From contig NZ_CP100763.1 of the NCBI RefSeq assembly GCF_024296685.1, forward strand, positions 1,550,001-1,614,000: DNA of 64,000 bases. The letters are read 5' to 3'. Positions 26,246 through 35,133 of the stretch are shown one piece after another. A model generated the notes under the pieces. It was not told where the DNA came from. It made no database searches and saw only the letters and a program-made list of their open reading frames with translations. The DNA is from Natrinema marinum (GTDB taxonomy: Archaea > Halobacteriota > Halobacteria > Halobacteriales > Natrialbaceae). A program made the position numbers and the translations under genes. Each line of letters opens with the position of its first letter. The stretch's first letter is position 1.

Positions 26246-27553
26246 ATGACCGTCGTCGGGATCGACGATACCGACTCGCGCGAGCGGGGAATGTGTACGA
26301 CCTACGTCGCCACGCAGGTCGCCCAGCGGCTCCGGACGGCCGAGTCGGCAACCGTCTCGAGCGTTCTGCTGGTCCGACTCAACCCCGCCGTCGAGTACAA
26401 GACGCGGGGCAACGCCGCCCTGGCGATCCACACGGATTGTGATCCCGGACGCGCGTTCGCGCTCGCTCGCGACCGCCTCGAGACGCTCGCCGAAACCGGC
26501 GACGAGCGGACGAACCCCGGACTGGTCGTGGCCGACGCGACCCCCGAGGACGCGCCGGTTCCCGACGATGTCTGCCGATTCTCGCAAGCGGCAATCCGCG
26601 ACCACCTCGAGATCGCCGACGCCGTCGACCTGTTAGAGCGCCGCGGGTACCGGTCGTGGCACGCCGGCGACGGCCGCGGTCGGATCGGCGCGCTGGCCGC
26701 GATCGGAGCCTGGAGCGCCCTCGAGGAGTGGACCTACGAATACATCTCTTATCGCGAGCCCGACCGCTGGGGGACGCCCCGCGAGGTCGACCACGAGAGC
26801 GTCTTCGCCGCGGCCGACGCGGGGTATCCGGCGGTGTGGGACACGGTCGACCGCGGCGAGGACGAGGCAGTCTGTGTCCCTCACACGCCGGGCCCGATCC
26901 TGCACGGGATCCGCGGCGACGACCCGGACGCGGTCCGATCGGTCGCGGCCGACATCGAGAGCGAGCCCGTCGCGGAGAGCCGACTGTTCGTCACCAACCA
27001 GGGGACCGACGCGCACCTCCAGCGGGGGTCGATCGGGACCGTCGAGGACGGCCGCGCCTACCGGCTCGAGGGTCGCGTCGCGAGCGAGCCCGAAACCCGC
27101 CGCGGCGGGCACGTCTTCGTCGACCTCGAGTCGCCGACCGACGCGGCGGACGACGGCGCGCCCGCGCGAGAACGGCTCCCCTGTGCCGCCTTCGAACCGA
27201 CGAAGCGCTTTCGCGACCGCGTGCGCGCGCTCCGCGTCGGCGACCGAGTCACGGCCTGCGGCGAAGTGAGCCGCGGGACGCTGAAACTCGAGAAGTTCGC
27301 CGTCCGCGATCTCGTCAGCAGCGAGCGAGTCACGCCGACCTGCACCGACTGCGGTCGGACGATGGAGAGCGCCGGTCGCGATCAGGGCTACCGCTGTCGT
27401 GACTGTGGGACGCAAGCGGCGGAGAAAGCGACGCGGCGACTCGAGCGCGACCTCGAACCGGGCTGGTACGAGGTGCCCCCGTGTGCGCGACGACATATCG
27501 CGAAGCCGCTGGTCCGCGGCGGGTTCGACGCGCCGACGCATCCGGAACGGTAG
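26246..27553 (+). CDS. tiaS: tRNA(Ile2) 2-agmatinylcytidine synthetase TiaS
   Basis: 435 aa. It attaches agmatine to C34 of tRNA-Ile2 (anticodon CAU) so that AUA is read as isoleucine; essential in most archaea. The N-terminus [18 protein letters not shown] and [18 protein letters not shown] are family signatures. [19 protein letters not shown] marks the kinase-like catalytic domain. An OB-fold region (about 290-370) and a C-terminal zinc ribbon ([19 protein letters not shown]) bind the tRNA. The full length fits the family. Confidence 0.92.
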   Translation: MTVVGIDDTDSRERGMCTTYVATQVAQRLRTAESATVSSVLLVRLNPAVEYKTRGNAALAIHTDCDPGRAFALARDRLETLAETGDERTNPGLVVADATPEDAPVPDDVCRFSQAAIRDHLEIADAVDLLERRGYRSWHAGDGRGRIGALAAIGAWSALEEWTYEYISYREPDRWGTPREVDHESVFAAADAGYPAVWDTVDRGEDEAVCVPHTPGPILHGIRGDDPDAVRSVAADIESEPVAESRLFVTNQGTDAHLQRGSIGTVEDGRAYRLEGRVASEPETRRGGHVFVDLESPTDAADDGAPARERLPCAAFEPTKRFRDRVRALRVGDRVTACGEVSRGTLKLEKFAVRDLVSSERVTPTCTDCGRTMESAGRDQGYRCRDCGTQAAEKATRRLERDLEPGWYEVPPCARRHIAKPLVRGGFDAPTHPER

Positions 27554-27580
27554 GTGTGGCCGGGCGGGTACGACTCCCGC

Positions 27581-27784
27581 TCAGCGGATGCTGACGCCGT
27601 TGCGCGCAAGGAACTCGCCGGCCGACTTGATCTCGACGGGGCTGCCGATGATCCGGCAGTGGTCGTCGCCCGCCGGAACGACGGTGACCGTGAACTCCTC
27701 GTCCAGCCGCGGCTCCAGCCCCTCGAGCGTCTCCCGCGGGAGGACGATCTGGGTACTGTCACGCAGCTGTGACGCGTCTGGCAT
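27581..27784 (-). CDS. small conserved haloarchaeal protein (VNG_1110C-like)
   Basis: 67 aa: an N-terminal MPDASQLRDSTQIVLPRETL, a short beta pair EEFTVTVVPAGDDHCRIIGS and a C-terminal EIKSAGEFLARNGVSIR. The compact beta-alpha look is that of a conserved small protein; I recall homologues labelled VNG_1110C family, from memory only. No function is known. It is convergent with tiaS, 27 bases away. Confidence 0.6.
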   Translation of the reverse strand: MPDASQLRDSTQIVLPRETLEGLEPRLDEEFTVTVVPAGDDHCRIIGSPVEIKSAGEFLARNGVSIR

Positions 27785-27954
27785 GCATAAGCGATTCCCC
27801 CGCCTATCGGTTAGGTGTATCGAAGTCCGGTTGGTATCGGTAATGGCACGCTTGAGGTGCTGAAACAGCGCTTTCGAGCATTGTGAGAGAGGAGTGGAGC
27901 GGTCCGTGGCGGATGCTGACGGCTAGTCCGGGGGCGGTTCCGTTCGGTGTCGTC

Positions 27955-28158
27955 TCACGCGGAGTCGGCGCTAGGGGGTAACTCGACCGCGACGATTTCG
28001 TGGCCCGTCTCTCGTCGATGGTGGGTCCCGATCCGCGTCGCTTCCTCGCGGCCGTCGGCCGACCGCTCGAACGAACAGCCGTCACACTGCACGAGGAACC
28101 GCTTTGCATCCGTCTGTGCCGACCCCGACTCCGTTGGCCCACTCTTGTTTGCCGCCAT
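27955..28158 (-). CDS. single-zinc-finger small protein
   Basis: 67 aa. One zinc-finger-like pattern is visible: VQCDGCSFERSADGREEATR then IGTHHRRETGHEIVAVELPP, i.e. Cys-x2-Cys followed about 20 residues later by His-His and a third His. The N-terminal 20 residues are polar linker. Such tiny zinc-finger proteins are abundant in haloarchaea and often affect growth or stress phenotypes; partner unknown. A TATA-like gataattca (28185-28194) sits about 30 bp upstream of the ATG. Confidence 0.7.
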   Translation of the reverse strand: MAANKSGPTESGSAQTDAKRFLVQCDGCSFERSADGREEATRIGTHHRRETGHEIVAVELPPSADSA

Positions 28159-28206
28159 GTCACACGCTTCACCGGCATCGGGCTTGAATTATCCTCCAAA
28201 GGAATT

Positions 28207-28229
28207 GGGGTCACGCCGTCTCTGACCCC
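28207..28229. repeat. inverted repeat upstream of the small zinc-finger gene
   Basis: ggggtca, 9-nt spacer, tgacccc: perfect 7-bp arms, located just upstream of the TATA-like box of the minus-strand gene at 28158. It may be an activator site or a terminator hairpin; undecided. Confidence 0.4.
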
Positions 28230-28360
28230 TCCCAAATACATCGCCTCGAGAGTGTTTCGTTCCGGTGACCGACGGCCGTCGATTCGGAACCGAGCCGTCG
28301 GTCGTACGGAGGGAGTACCGAACGAAAGTGGGCGACACTGGCGACCCGTCGACCGGTCGC

Positions 28361-30028
28361 TCAGTTCGTTCCGGAAACCGTCACCGTCCGCGTATCGCTC
28401 GAGTGTGGCGATCGCACCGTCACCGGGAACGTGTCGTCGTTTCTGACGGGGTATGTCTCGTAGCCGAGCGACACCGATGCCGTCTCGCCCGGCGCGAGAC
28501 TCACGCTCGCGGTGTCGACCACTTCGGGCGTGCTGCCGACGACGAACTCGATCGTGTGCGTCCCTGCGGCATCGCCCGCGTTCTCGACTGCGGCGGTGAC
28601 GGAGAGCCGCTCGCCACCGGTCACCGGTGCGTTGGTTCCCGTGATCGACACTGCGAACGACGCCGTGCCGGTGTTACCGTCGCCGCCGTCACCGCCATCG
28701 GCCCCGTCGTCGCCATCGCTGTCGCGGCCGTAGACGAGCACCGACCGCGAGGCGGAGTCGTCGCCGGTCCGCACGCGCACGGGGAACTCGTCGTCGTTTC
28801 GCACGGGATAGGTCCCGTAGCCAAGCGTGACGGTCGTCGACGCGCCCGCACCGACGGTCACCCGCCGACTATCGACGGTCGTCGGATCGTGCCCGACCAC
28901 GAGTTCGACCTCGCGATCGGCCGGCCCGTCACCCGTATTCGAGAGCGTCGCGGTCACCGTGAGGCGCTGGCCGCCCGTCACCGGCGCGTTCGTCTCGAGG
29001 CCGGTCACCGCGAGGTTCCCGTGCTCGCCGGCGTCCTCGGTCCCGACGACGGTCACGTCCGTCTCCGAAGCAGCGTGGCGAGTCTCGACGCGGACGGGGA
29101 ACGTTTGCGTGTTGCGGACCGTGGCCGTCGTGAACTCGAGTCGCACGGTCGCGGCATTCCCCGCCATTATCTCGATCGTCGTGCCGTCGACGCGGGTGGG
29201 ATTGTGCCCAACGATTAGTTCGGGGTTCGCCGTGACGAAGCTGTGGTAGGTCGAACTGCCGTGGATCGAGACGTCGGCCTCGACGACGAGTTCTTCGCCC
29301 GCGCGGACCGGCGCGTTCGTGCCGGTGATCCCGACGTCGCGGAACGCATCGATCGACGGGCCATCGGTGCGGGCGACCGAGACCCGGCCGTCGTCGCAGA
29401 CGAGCCACGCCATCATCGGGTAGCCGCCGATAAACCAGATCGCGTTCCCCGCGACCATCGTGTACGTGACCGTCTCCTCCGCCCCAGACATACCGCTCGT
29501 ATCGACGTACGTCGCGTTTCGTCCTTCCTGCCAGAGCACCCGCTCGAGCGCCCCATCGCCGTCGCTGGCCGTCGCGGTCACCGCGATCTCGTCGCGGGTC
29601 GTGATCGTGGTCCCCGGCTCGGGGTCACAGGTGACCGTCCCGCTCGGTGCTGCCGGTGCGGATTCGGCGACGGCGACCCGCCAAGCGACCGACGCTCCGC
29701 CGACGGTCGCGACGACCCGGTAGGTTCCGGGGTCGTCGAACTGGGCGTACACGGCCGGGTTCCCAGTTCGATGGGTGTAGCTCCAGAACGGTGCACCGCC
29801 GACGATCTCCGCCGCGCCCGCGCCCTCGATACGCCAGTCGGTCGTCGAGGGATCGACGCTCGACGACGCCGCGGCTTCGAACACCACCTGCGCCCCGGGT
29901 CGGACGGCCGTCGCGCGATTCGCCGGACAGACGCGATCTAGTCGATCCGTCTGTGCCCCTCCGAGACCCGTCGTCGCGAGCGCCCCCACACCACTGCCCA
30001 CCGTGGTAACGTAGTCCCGCCGCCGCAT
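28361..30028 (-). CDS. Tat-exported protein with CARDB-like Ig repeats
   Basis: 555 aa. A twin-arginine start (MRRRDYVTTVGSGVGALATT) precedes an N-terminal Ig/PKD-like domain with DWRIEGAGAAEIVGGAPFW and a second one around TVTCDPEPGTTITTRDEIAV. Three homologous beta repeats of about 95 residues follow, each opening TGTNAPVRAGE, LETNAPVTGGQ or TGTNAPVTGGE and closing TYPVRNDD(E/T)FPV or a variant. A Gly/Asp linker (DSDGDDGADGGDGGDGN) lies before the last repeat. CARDB-type domains mediate adhesion or extracellular scaffolding. There is no C-terminal membrane anchor or sorting signal, so it is probably secreted. Confidence 0.75.
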   Translation of the reverse strand: MRRRDYVTTVGSGVGALATTGLGGAQTDRLDRVCPANRATAVRPGAQVVFEAAASSSVDPSTTDWRIEGAGAAEIVGGAPFWSYTHRTGNPAVYAQFDDPGTYRVVATVGGASVAWRVAVAESAPAAPSGTVTCDPEPGTTITTRDEIAVTATASDGDGALERVLWQEGRNATYVDTSGMSGAEETVTYTMVAGNAIWFIGGYPMMAWLVCDDGRVSVARTDGPSIDAFRDVGITGTNAPVRAGEELVVEADVSIHGSSTYHSFVTANPELIVGHNPTRVDGTTIEIMAGNAATVRLEFTTATVRNTQTFPVRVETRHAASETDVTVVGTEDAGEHGNLAVTGLETNAPVTGGQRLTVTATLSNTGDGPADREVELVVGHDPTTVDSRRVTVGAGASTTVTLGYGTYPVRNDDEFPVRVRTGDDSASRSVLVYGRDSDGDDGADGGDGGDGNTGTASFAVSITGTNAPVTGGERLSVTAAVENAGDAAGTHTIEFVVGSTPEVVDTASVSLAPGETASVSLGYETYPVRNDDTFPVTVRSPHSSDTRTVTVSGTN

Positions 30029-30266
30029 GCTATGTCATTCCATATACGGGAGGGAATAGCTATGGAAAAGTTTGCGACACGAACCGGTTCGGCCGAACGA
30101 GTGTCCGAGCCGACGGCACGGCGGATCCGGCGAAAGACGGCGGACGAGTCGGGGAGAGCAACGACAGTGACGGCGAGCCCCGACCAGACGTCGAGTCGTC
30201 GGCGGGTCCGATCCCCACCGGGCATCTCGAAAGGGTTTTTCGGCGCGGCCGGTTGTGTACGGACAA

Positions 30267-31379
30267 ATGGGGCTCGAGGAGGAGATCGAAGAGATCGAGG
30301 AGGAAATCGCCAATACGCCCTACAACAAGTCGACTGAGGCCCACATCGGCCGGCTGAAGTCGAAGCTCGCGGAGAAAAAAGAGAAGCTGGAGAAGCAACA
30401 GTCCGGTTCGGGCGGCGGTGGCGGCTACTCCGTCGAGAAACACGGCGATGCGACCGTCGCGCTGGTCGGCTTTCCGAGCGTCGGAAAATCGTCGCTGTTG
30501 AACTCGCTGACCAACGCCGAGAGCGAGACCGGCTCCTACGAGTTCACGACGTTGGACGTCAACCCGGGCATGCTCCAGCACCGGGGGGCGAACATCCAGA
30601 TGCTCGACGTGCCGGGGCTCATCGAGGGCGCGGCGTCGGGGAAAGGCGACGGCCAGCAGGTGCTCGCCGTCGTGCGCAACGCCGACCTGATCGTCTTCGT
30701 TCTCTCGGTGTTCGAGATCGACCAGTACGACCGGCTCCAGGAGGAACTCTACGACATCAACATCCGCGTCGATCAGGAGCCCCCGCGGGTGACCGTCCGG
30801 CCGAAGATCAAAGACGGCATCAAGATCACCTCGAGCACCGAGCAGGATCTGGACGAACAGACGATCCAGGACGTGCTCCGCGATCAGGGCTATGTCAACG
30901 CCGACCTCAACCTGCAGGAGAACGTCACCATCGACCGATTGGTCGACGGGCTAATGGAGAACCGCGAGTACATCCCCTCTATCACCTGCGTCAACAAGGT
31001 CGACCTGATCGAGCCCGACTACAAGGAGACGGTCGACGAGCAGTTGCGCGAACGCGACCTCGACCCCGAGGAAGTCACCTTCATCAGTGCCGAGAAAGAG
31101 AAGGGCCTCGAGGCCCTCAAGGATCGCATCTGGAACAACCTCGGCATGATCCGGGTCTACATGGACAAACCGGGCCGCGGCATCGACTGGGAGGAGCCAC
31201 TCGTGATCGAGGAGGGAACCACCGTCGGCGAAGCCATCGAGAAACTCGGCGGGGAGATGGAAGAGCGGTTCCGCTTCGCCCGCGTGACCGGCCCCAGCGC
31301 AACCCACGACGAACAGCAGGTGGGGAAAGACCACGTCCTCGAGGACGAGGACGTGCTGAAACTGATTTTACGACGGTAG
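30267..31379 (+). CDS. drg: DRG-family GTP-binding protein
   Basis: 370 aa from the ATG at 30267 (MGLEEEIEEIEEEIANTPYN). A basic/acidic coiled N-terminus with KLAEKKEKLEKQQ is followed by the G domain: G1 ALVGFPSVGKSSLLN, G3 LDVPGLIEGAASGKGDGQQ, G4 NKVDL and a C-terminal TGS domain ending LEDEDVLKLILRR. Drg proteins are conserved from archaea to man, bind the ribosome and assist translation. An S5D2L-type insertion lies in the G domain as usual. Full length for archaeal Drg. Confidence 0.93.
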   Translation: MGLEEEIEEIEEEIANTPYNKSTEAHIGRLKSKLAEKKEKLEKQQSGSGGGGGYSVEKHGDATVALVGFPSVGKSSLLNSLTNAESETGSYEFTTLDVNPGMLQHRGANIQMLDVPGLIEGAASGKGDGQQVLAVVRNADLIVFVLSVFEIDQYDRLQEELYDINIRVDQEPPRVTVRPKIKDGIKITSSTEQDLDEQTIQDVLRDQGYVNADLNLQENVTIDRLVDGLMENREYIPSITCVNKVDLIEPDYKETVDEQLRERDLDPEEVTFISAEKEKGLEALKDRIWNNLGMIRVYMDKPGRGIDWEEPLVIEEGTTVGEAIEKLGGEMEERFRFARVTGPSATHDEQQVGKDHVLEDEDVLKLILRR

Positions 31380-31386
31380 TCGACTA

Positions 31387-31408
31387 CCGCTCGAGGCGAC
31401 TCGAGCGG
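31387..31408 (+). terminator. GNRA-loop hairpin after drg
   Basis: Stem ccgctcgag, loop gcga, stem ctcgagcgg: a perfect 9-bp stem capped by a GNRA tetraloop, 8 bases past the drg stop codon. It may terminate or stabilise the drg transcript; no T run follows. Confidence 0.55.
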
Positions 31409-31505
31409 CAGTTTCGAACGATAGAATAGGTGTCAAAACTCGATATTATCATCCAATAATACTGCAATCAATAGCATTATCTGGCCCTTAGTCGATCGAC
31501 TAGAT

Positions 31506-33191
31506 ATGTCTGAGTTCGGAGTTCTTTCGCTCGTGCCCCCGGTGCTCGCGATCGCCCTCGCGATCGCGACCCGCCGGCCGATGCTCTCGTTGTTTCTGGG
31601 CATCTGGTCGGGCGCGGTCATCCATACCGGGGGTCTCGGTATCGCACAGACGTTCGACTGGATCGTGGGCGCGATCATCGTCGACGACGGCTTCCACGTC
31701 CAGATCCTCGTCTTCACGCTCCTGCTGGGATCGGGCGTCGCGCTCATCTGGCGGCTCGGCGGCGCGATCGCCGTCCGACGGTGGTCGATGAACCGTCTCG
31801 AGAGCCAACGCACCGTCGGCGTGACCACGTGGTTGCTGGGGATCGCGATGTTCTTCGACGACTACGCGAACACCGCGATCGTCGGCAGCACGATGCGGGA
31901 GATTTCCGACGAGCTGCGCGTCTCCCGCGAGAAGCTCGCGTACATCGTCGACTCGACGGCCGCGCCCGTCGCGACGCTGGGCATCTCGAGCTGGGTCGCG
32001 TTTCAGCTGTCGCTGATCGGGAGCGCCTACGAGGACATGGGTGTCGCGAGCGAGGCGCCGACGGCGTTCGCGACGTTCGTCGGGTCGATTCCGTACAACA
32101 CCTACGCGATACTCGCGATCGTCATGGTCGGCATCGTGGTCTACACCGGGCGGGATTACGGCGAGATGCTTGACGCCGAACACCGCGCTCGGACAACCGG
32201 GGCGGTCAACCGCGAGGACGCACAGCCGCTCCAGAAAGTCGAGGACGACCTCGGGAAACCGATCGACGACCGGCCGATGCTTCGGACGTTCTTCGCGCCC
32301 GTCGTCGTGCTGATCGCGGTGACGCTGGCCGGCGCGTTCTGGACCGGCTATCGATCGTGGCGCTCGAGTCAAGCTGAAGCGGGTGCGTCGACGTCGCTGG
32401 GGGCCGCCGCGAACGATACCGGAATCGCGCAGGTGCTGATCGACGTCGTCGGCGCAGGCGACTTCGCGACGGCACTGATCTGGGGCTCGTTCGCCATGGT
32501 CGTCACCGCGGTCGCGATCGGACTCGGCTACGGCCTGTTCGATATCGGCGACGGCGTCGACACCGTCATCGACGGCTTCGGCATCATGCTGACGGCGGTG
32601 ACGATCCTCGTGCTCGCGTGGACGATCAGTAGCGTCGCGGAGACGCTCGGAACCGGTGAGTACGTCGCAAGTCTGGTCGAACCCTACCTCACGGCGGAGT
32701 TGCTCCCCGTGCTCATCCTGTTCGCCGCCGCGTTCGTCGCGTTCACGATGGGGTCGTCGTGGGCGACGATGGGGCTCGTCACCCCCATCGCTATCCGGGT
32801 CGCCTACGAGTTCGGAGCCGGATTCGACCTCGTTCCGATCGCCGTCGGGGCCGTCTTCTCCGGCGCGATCTTCGGCGACCACGCCTCGCCGATCTCCGAC
32901 ACGACGGTCCTCTCCGCCACGTTCAGCGGCGCGGACCTGATCGACCACGTGCGCACGCAACTCCCCTACGCCCTGACCGTCTTCCTCGTCGTCGTCGGCT
33001 GCTATCTGCTCAACGGCTACCTCGGCGTCCCGCCGATCGTCTTCCTCCCGCTGGGCGTCGTCGCGCTCGTTGGCCTCGTGATCGGTCTCTCGAGGCTCGA
33101 CGCCGAGCGAAAGGGGATCGAGCCGGTCCCGACCGAGCCGGCCGCCGACCTCGCCGAACGCGACGCCGATTCGCCCGAAGGAAGCGGCTAG
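31506..33191 (+). CDS. NhaC-type Na+/H+ antiporter
   Basis: 561 aa with about 12 transmembrane segments. Family marks are RRPMLSLFLGIWSGAVIHTG near the N-terminus, GIAMFFDDYANTAIVGSTMR (acidic pair in a membrane helix), DSTAAPVATLGISSWVAF and the C-terminal FGDHASPISDTTVLSAT. It belongs to the NhaC/ion-transporter superfamily, which exports Na+ for H+. A hydrophilic loop of about 60 residues sits in the centre (around VEDDLGKPIDDRPMLR). The upstream gap (31430-31505) is AT-rich, probably its promoter. Confidence 0.88.
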   Translation: MSEFGVLSLVPPVLAIALAIATRRPMLSLFLGIWSGAVIHTGGLGIAQTFDWIVGAIIVDDGFHVQILVFTLLLGSGVALIWRLGGAIAVRRWSMNRLESQRTVGVTTWLLGIAMFFDDYANTAIVGSTMREISDELRVSREKLAYIVDSTAAPVATLGISSWVAFQLSLIGSAYEDMGVASEAPTAFATFVGSIPYNTYAILAIVMVGIVVYTGRDYGEMLDAEHRARTTGAVNREDAQPLQKVEDDLGKPIDDRPMLRTFFAPVVVLIAVTLAGAFWTGYRSWRSSQAEAGASTSLGAAANDTGIAQVLIDVVGAGDFATALIWGSFAMVVTAVAIGLGYGLFDIGDGVDTVIDGFGIMLTAVTILVLAWTISSVAETLGTGEYVASLVEPYLTAELLPVLILFAAAFVAFTMGSSWATMGLVTPIAIRVAYEFGAGFDLVPIAVGAVFSGAIFGDHASPISDTTVLSATFSGADLIDHVRTQLPYALTVFLVVVGCYLLNGYLGVPPIVFLPLGVVALVGLVIGLSRLDAERKGIEPVPTEPAADLAERDADSPEGSG

Positions 33192-33239
33192 ACCGCCGCC
33201 TTCGCCAATCTTTTGGAGCGCGCAGCCGATCTATCGCGT

Positions 33240-34028
33240 ATGGACGGAACGCTCGACCACACGATGATCCGCGTCGCCGACCTCGAGGAATCGCTCGAGT
33301 GGTATCGGACCCACCTCGAGTACGAGGAGAAAGACCGCTACGAGGGCGACGGCTTCACCATCGTCTATCTGGGCCCCGAAGAGATGCACGAGGACGGTGC
33401 GATGCTCGAGATCACCCACAACGAGGGCGAGGAACCCGAAGTGGGCGACGCCTGGGGGCACGTTGCGGTCCGCGTTCCCGAGGGCGAACTCGAGGACTAC
33501 TACCAGCAGTTGATGGATGAGGGCGTCGAGGACTACCGCGACCCCGAGTCCTGTGGCGGCCGGTACGCGTTCGTCAAAGACCCCGACGGCCACGAGATCG
33601 AGATCGTCCAGCGCGATCAGGGCGCGCTCTGGTCGCTCGATCACACCATGATCCGCGTCGAAGATGCCGACGCGGCGCTTGGCTTCTGGACCCGCAAGTT
33701 CGAGTACGACGAGGTCGGCCGCTGGGAGGCCGACACCTTCGCGAACTACTTCGTCGAACCGAGCGACGCCGCTCCCGAAGCCATGTCCGTCGAACTCACC
33801 TACAACTACGACGGGCGCAGCTACGAGATGGGCGACGCCTGGGGTCACCTTTGTGTCCGCATCGACGATCTCCACGAGGACTGGAAGCGACTCATGACCC
33901 GGGAAGCGGCGGACTACCGCGACCCCGAGAGCTGCGACGATATGTACGCCTTCACGAAGGATCAGGACGGCCACGAGATCGAACTCATCGAGCGCGACCT
34001 CGAGGCCGACTCGCTGTTCCCCTTCTGA
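33240..34028 (+). CDS. tandem VOC (glyoxalase-like) protein
   Basis: 262 aa from the ATG at 33240. Two vicinal-oxygen-chelate domains follow one another: DHTMIRVADLEESLEWYRTH with HVAVRVPEGELEDYYQQLMD and DPDGHEIEIVQ; then LDHTMIRVEDADAALGFWTR with GHLCVRIDDLHEDWKRLMT and DQDGHEIELIER. The metal ligands (His of DHTM, Glu, His of HVAV/HLCV, Glu of EIEIV) recur in each half. The pattern is that of glyoxalase I-like enzymes, which detoxify methylglyoxal thiol adducts. Whether both sites are active is unknown. Confidence 0.85.
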   Translation: MDGTLDHTMIRVADLEESLEWYRTHLEYEEKDRYEGDGFTIVYLGPEEMHEDGAMLEITHNEGEEPEVGDAWGHVAVRVPEGELEDYYQQLMDEGVEDYRDPESCGGRYAFVKDPDGHEIEIVQRDQGALWSLDHTMIRVEDADAALGFWTRKFEYDEVGRWEADTFANYFVEPSDAAPEAMSVELTYNYDGRSYEMGDAWGHLCVRIDDLHEDWKRLMTREAADYRDPESCDDMYAFTKDQDGHEIELIERDLEADSLFPF

Positions 34029-34108
34029 CCGCCCGCCGGTCGCGACCGACGGTCTCCGTCGGTCCGATCGCAGTCGGTCGAGTGCGAGGCACGTTGTGCT
34101 CTCGAGCC

Positions 34109-34492
34109 CTATAGTTCCGGAATCGGCACGACGACGACCGGGCGAGTCGTCGCCTCGAGGAGAGACTGCGCGGTCGAGCCGAGCCCGCGCGTCGCGTCCG
34201 GATCGCCGCTGTGGGCCCCGATGACGAGTTCGTCGGCGTCGGCGTCGGCCGCAGCGTCCCGGAGCTCGTCGGTCGGCGTCCCCTCGCGGACTTCGGTCTC
34301 GACGTCGCCGACGGTCGCGAGCCTGACGGGGGCCACGTTCAGCGCCTCCTCGCAGTCGCGTCGCGCCGTCGGATCGTCGGGCGCTGCGACCGCGACGACG
34401 GTAACGGTGTCGTCGGCGGTCGCCCGACTGTCGAGGTAGTCACAGATCGCTGCCGTCGTGTGCACGGAGTCCGTTCCGGCGAGGTAGTCCAT
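34109..34492 (-). CDS. UspA-family universal stress protein
   Basis: 127 aa from the ATG at 34492. A Rossmann-like Usp domain is indicated by the central VGDVETEVREGTPTDELRDA, the ATP-loop region ELVIGAHSGDPDATRGLGST and the final TRPVVVVPIPEL. The G-2x-G-9x-G(S/T) loop reads in shortened form, so nucleotide binding is uncertain. The N-terminus MDYLAGTDSVHTTAAICDYL lacks the usual beta-1 motif VAVDGS and may be shortened. The promoter region carries the 17-bp palindrome listed at 34554. Confidence 0.78.
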   Translation of the reverse strand: MDYLAGTDSVHTTAAICDYLDSRATADDTVTVVAVAAPDDPTARRDCEEALNVAPVRLATVGDVETEVREGTPTDELRDAAADADADELVIGAHSGDPDATRGLGSTAQSLLEATTRPVVVVPIPEL

Positions 34493-34553
34493 AGCGGACC
34501 CAGAATCGGAGACTCGAAGAAACCTGTGGTGGGGCCGACTCGCGACACTCGTA

Positions 34554-34570
34554 TTTTCTGGCTCAGAAAA
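34554..34570. promoter_or_regulatory. 17-bp palindrome, copy 1 (upstream of Usp)
   Basis: ttttctggctcagaaaa: perfect 7-bp arms around gct, 62-78 bp upstream of the Usp ATG. It differs from the copy at 35523 in two of 17 positions, both in the centre. Confidence 0.6.
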
Positions 34571-34701
34571 CACGCTCCCGTTTCTATTACAATCCGATCG
34601 GAATGAATGATCGGGGGACGAGAAAGGCCATCTCCCCGCACGCCTTGGCGATCCCCCGTGTCCCGACAGCCGATCATCCCAGGGGTCGCGACACCTGCCC
34701 C

Positions 34702-34740
34702 ACGCACGTCCCTGCACTCCCCCTCGGCAGGGACGTGTGT
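34702..34740. repeat. long stem-loop (14-bp stem)
   Basis: Arms acgcacgtccctgc and gcagggacgtgtgt with an 11-nt loop; 13 Watson-Crick pairs and one G-T. It lies 82 bases downstream of the HTH/DUF7521 operon end on the minus strand and about 210 bases upstream of Usp. It could end the first transcript or lead the second. Confidence 0.55.
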
Positions 34741-34821
34741 CCCGTCGACCGACCCCGACTGCCTCGGTGCCGTCCACGTCCGAATCCCGTCGCTTCGGCC
34801 CTCACGATCGCGAGCCGGTTT

Positions 34822-35133
34822 TCAGTGTTGCCCGTACAGCGAATACGTAATCGCGACCAGTCCGAGCAGTCGACTCACGTTCTCGAGCAGCACGATGACG
34901 ATCCGTTCAGGTTCGAACAGCGTCGTAACGGTGACGTTGAGTACGAACGGACACAGCGTCAGCAAGAGGAGGCCGAGCGAGAGATAGAGCATCGACCGCG
35001 CGCCGTTCCGACGGTAGCCTCGATAGGCCTGATAGGCGATGACCGTCCCGAAGAGTGCAACGAGAAAGAGACTCGCGACGGTCAGCAGTTCGAACAGCGT
35101 CGCCTGATCGAGCCGCACGACGTTCCGGCTCAT
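34822..35133 (-). CDS. small membrane protein, DUF7521-like, partner of an HTH regulator
   Basis: 103 aa from the ATG at 35133 (MSRNVVRLDQATLFELLTVA). Three hydrophobic helices are visible (about residues 13-36, 48-70 and 80-100), separated by RGYRRNGARSML and a short loop. The start overlaps the stop of the upstream HTH gene in an ATGA (35130-35133), so translation is coupled. HTH-plus-DUF7521 pairs recur in haloarchaea; the membrane protein may sense a signal and pass it to the regulator, which is inference. Confidence 0.75.
   Translation of the reverse strand: MSRNVVRLDQATLFELLTVASLFLVALFGTVIAYQAYRGYRRNGARSMLYLSLGLLLLTLCPFVLNVTVTTLFEPERIVIVLLENVSRLLGLVAITYSLYGQH

Larger units (their letters stand above)
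34493..34821. other. intergenic region with a palindrome and a long hairpin
   Basis: 329 bases with no credible gene between the Usp and DUF7521 genes. It contains the 17-bp palindrome at 34554-34570 and a 14-bp stem-loop at 34702-34740, both listed separately. Confidence 0.6.
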
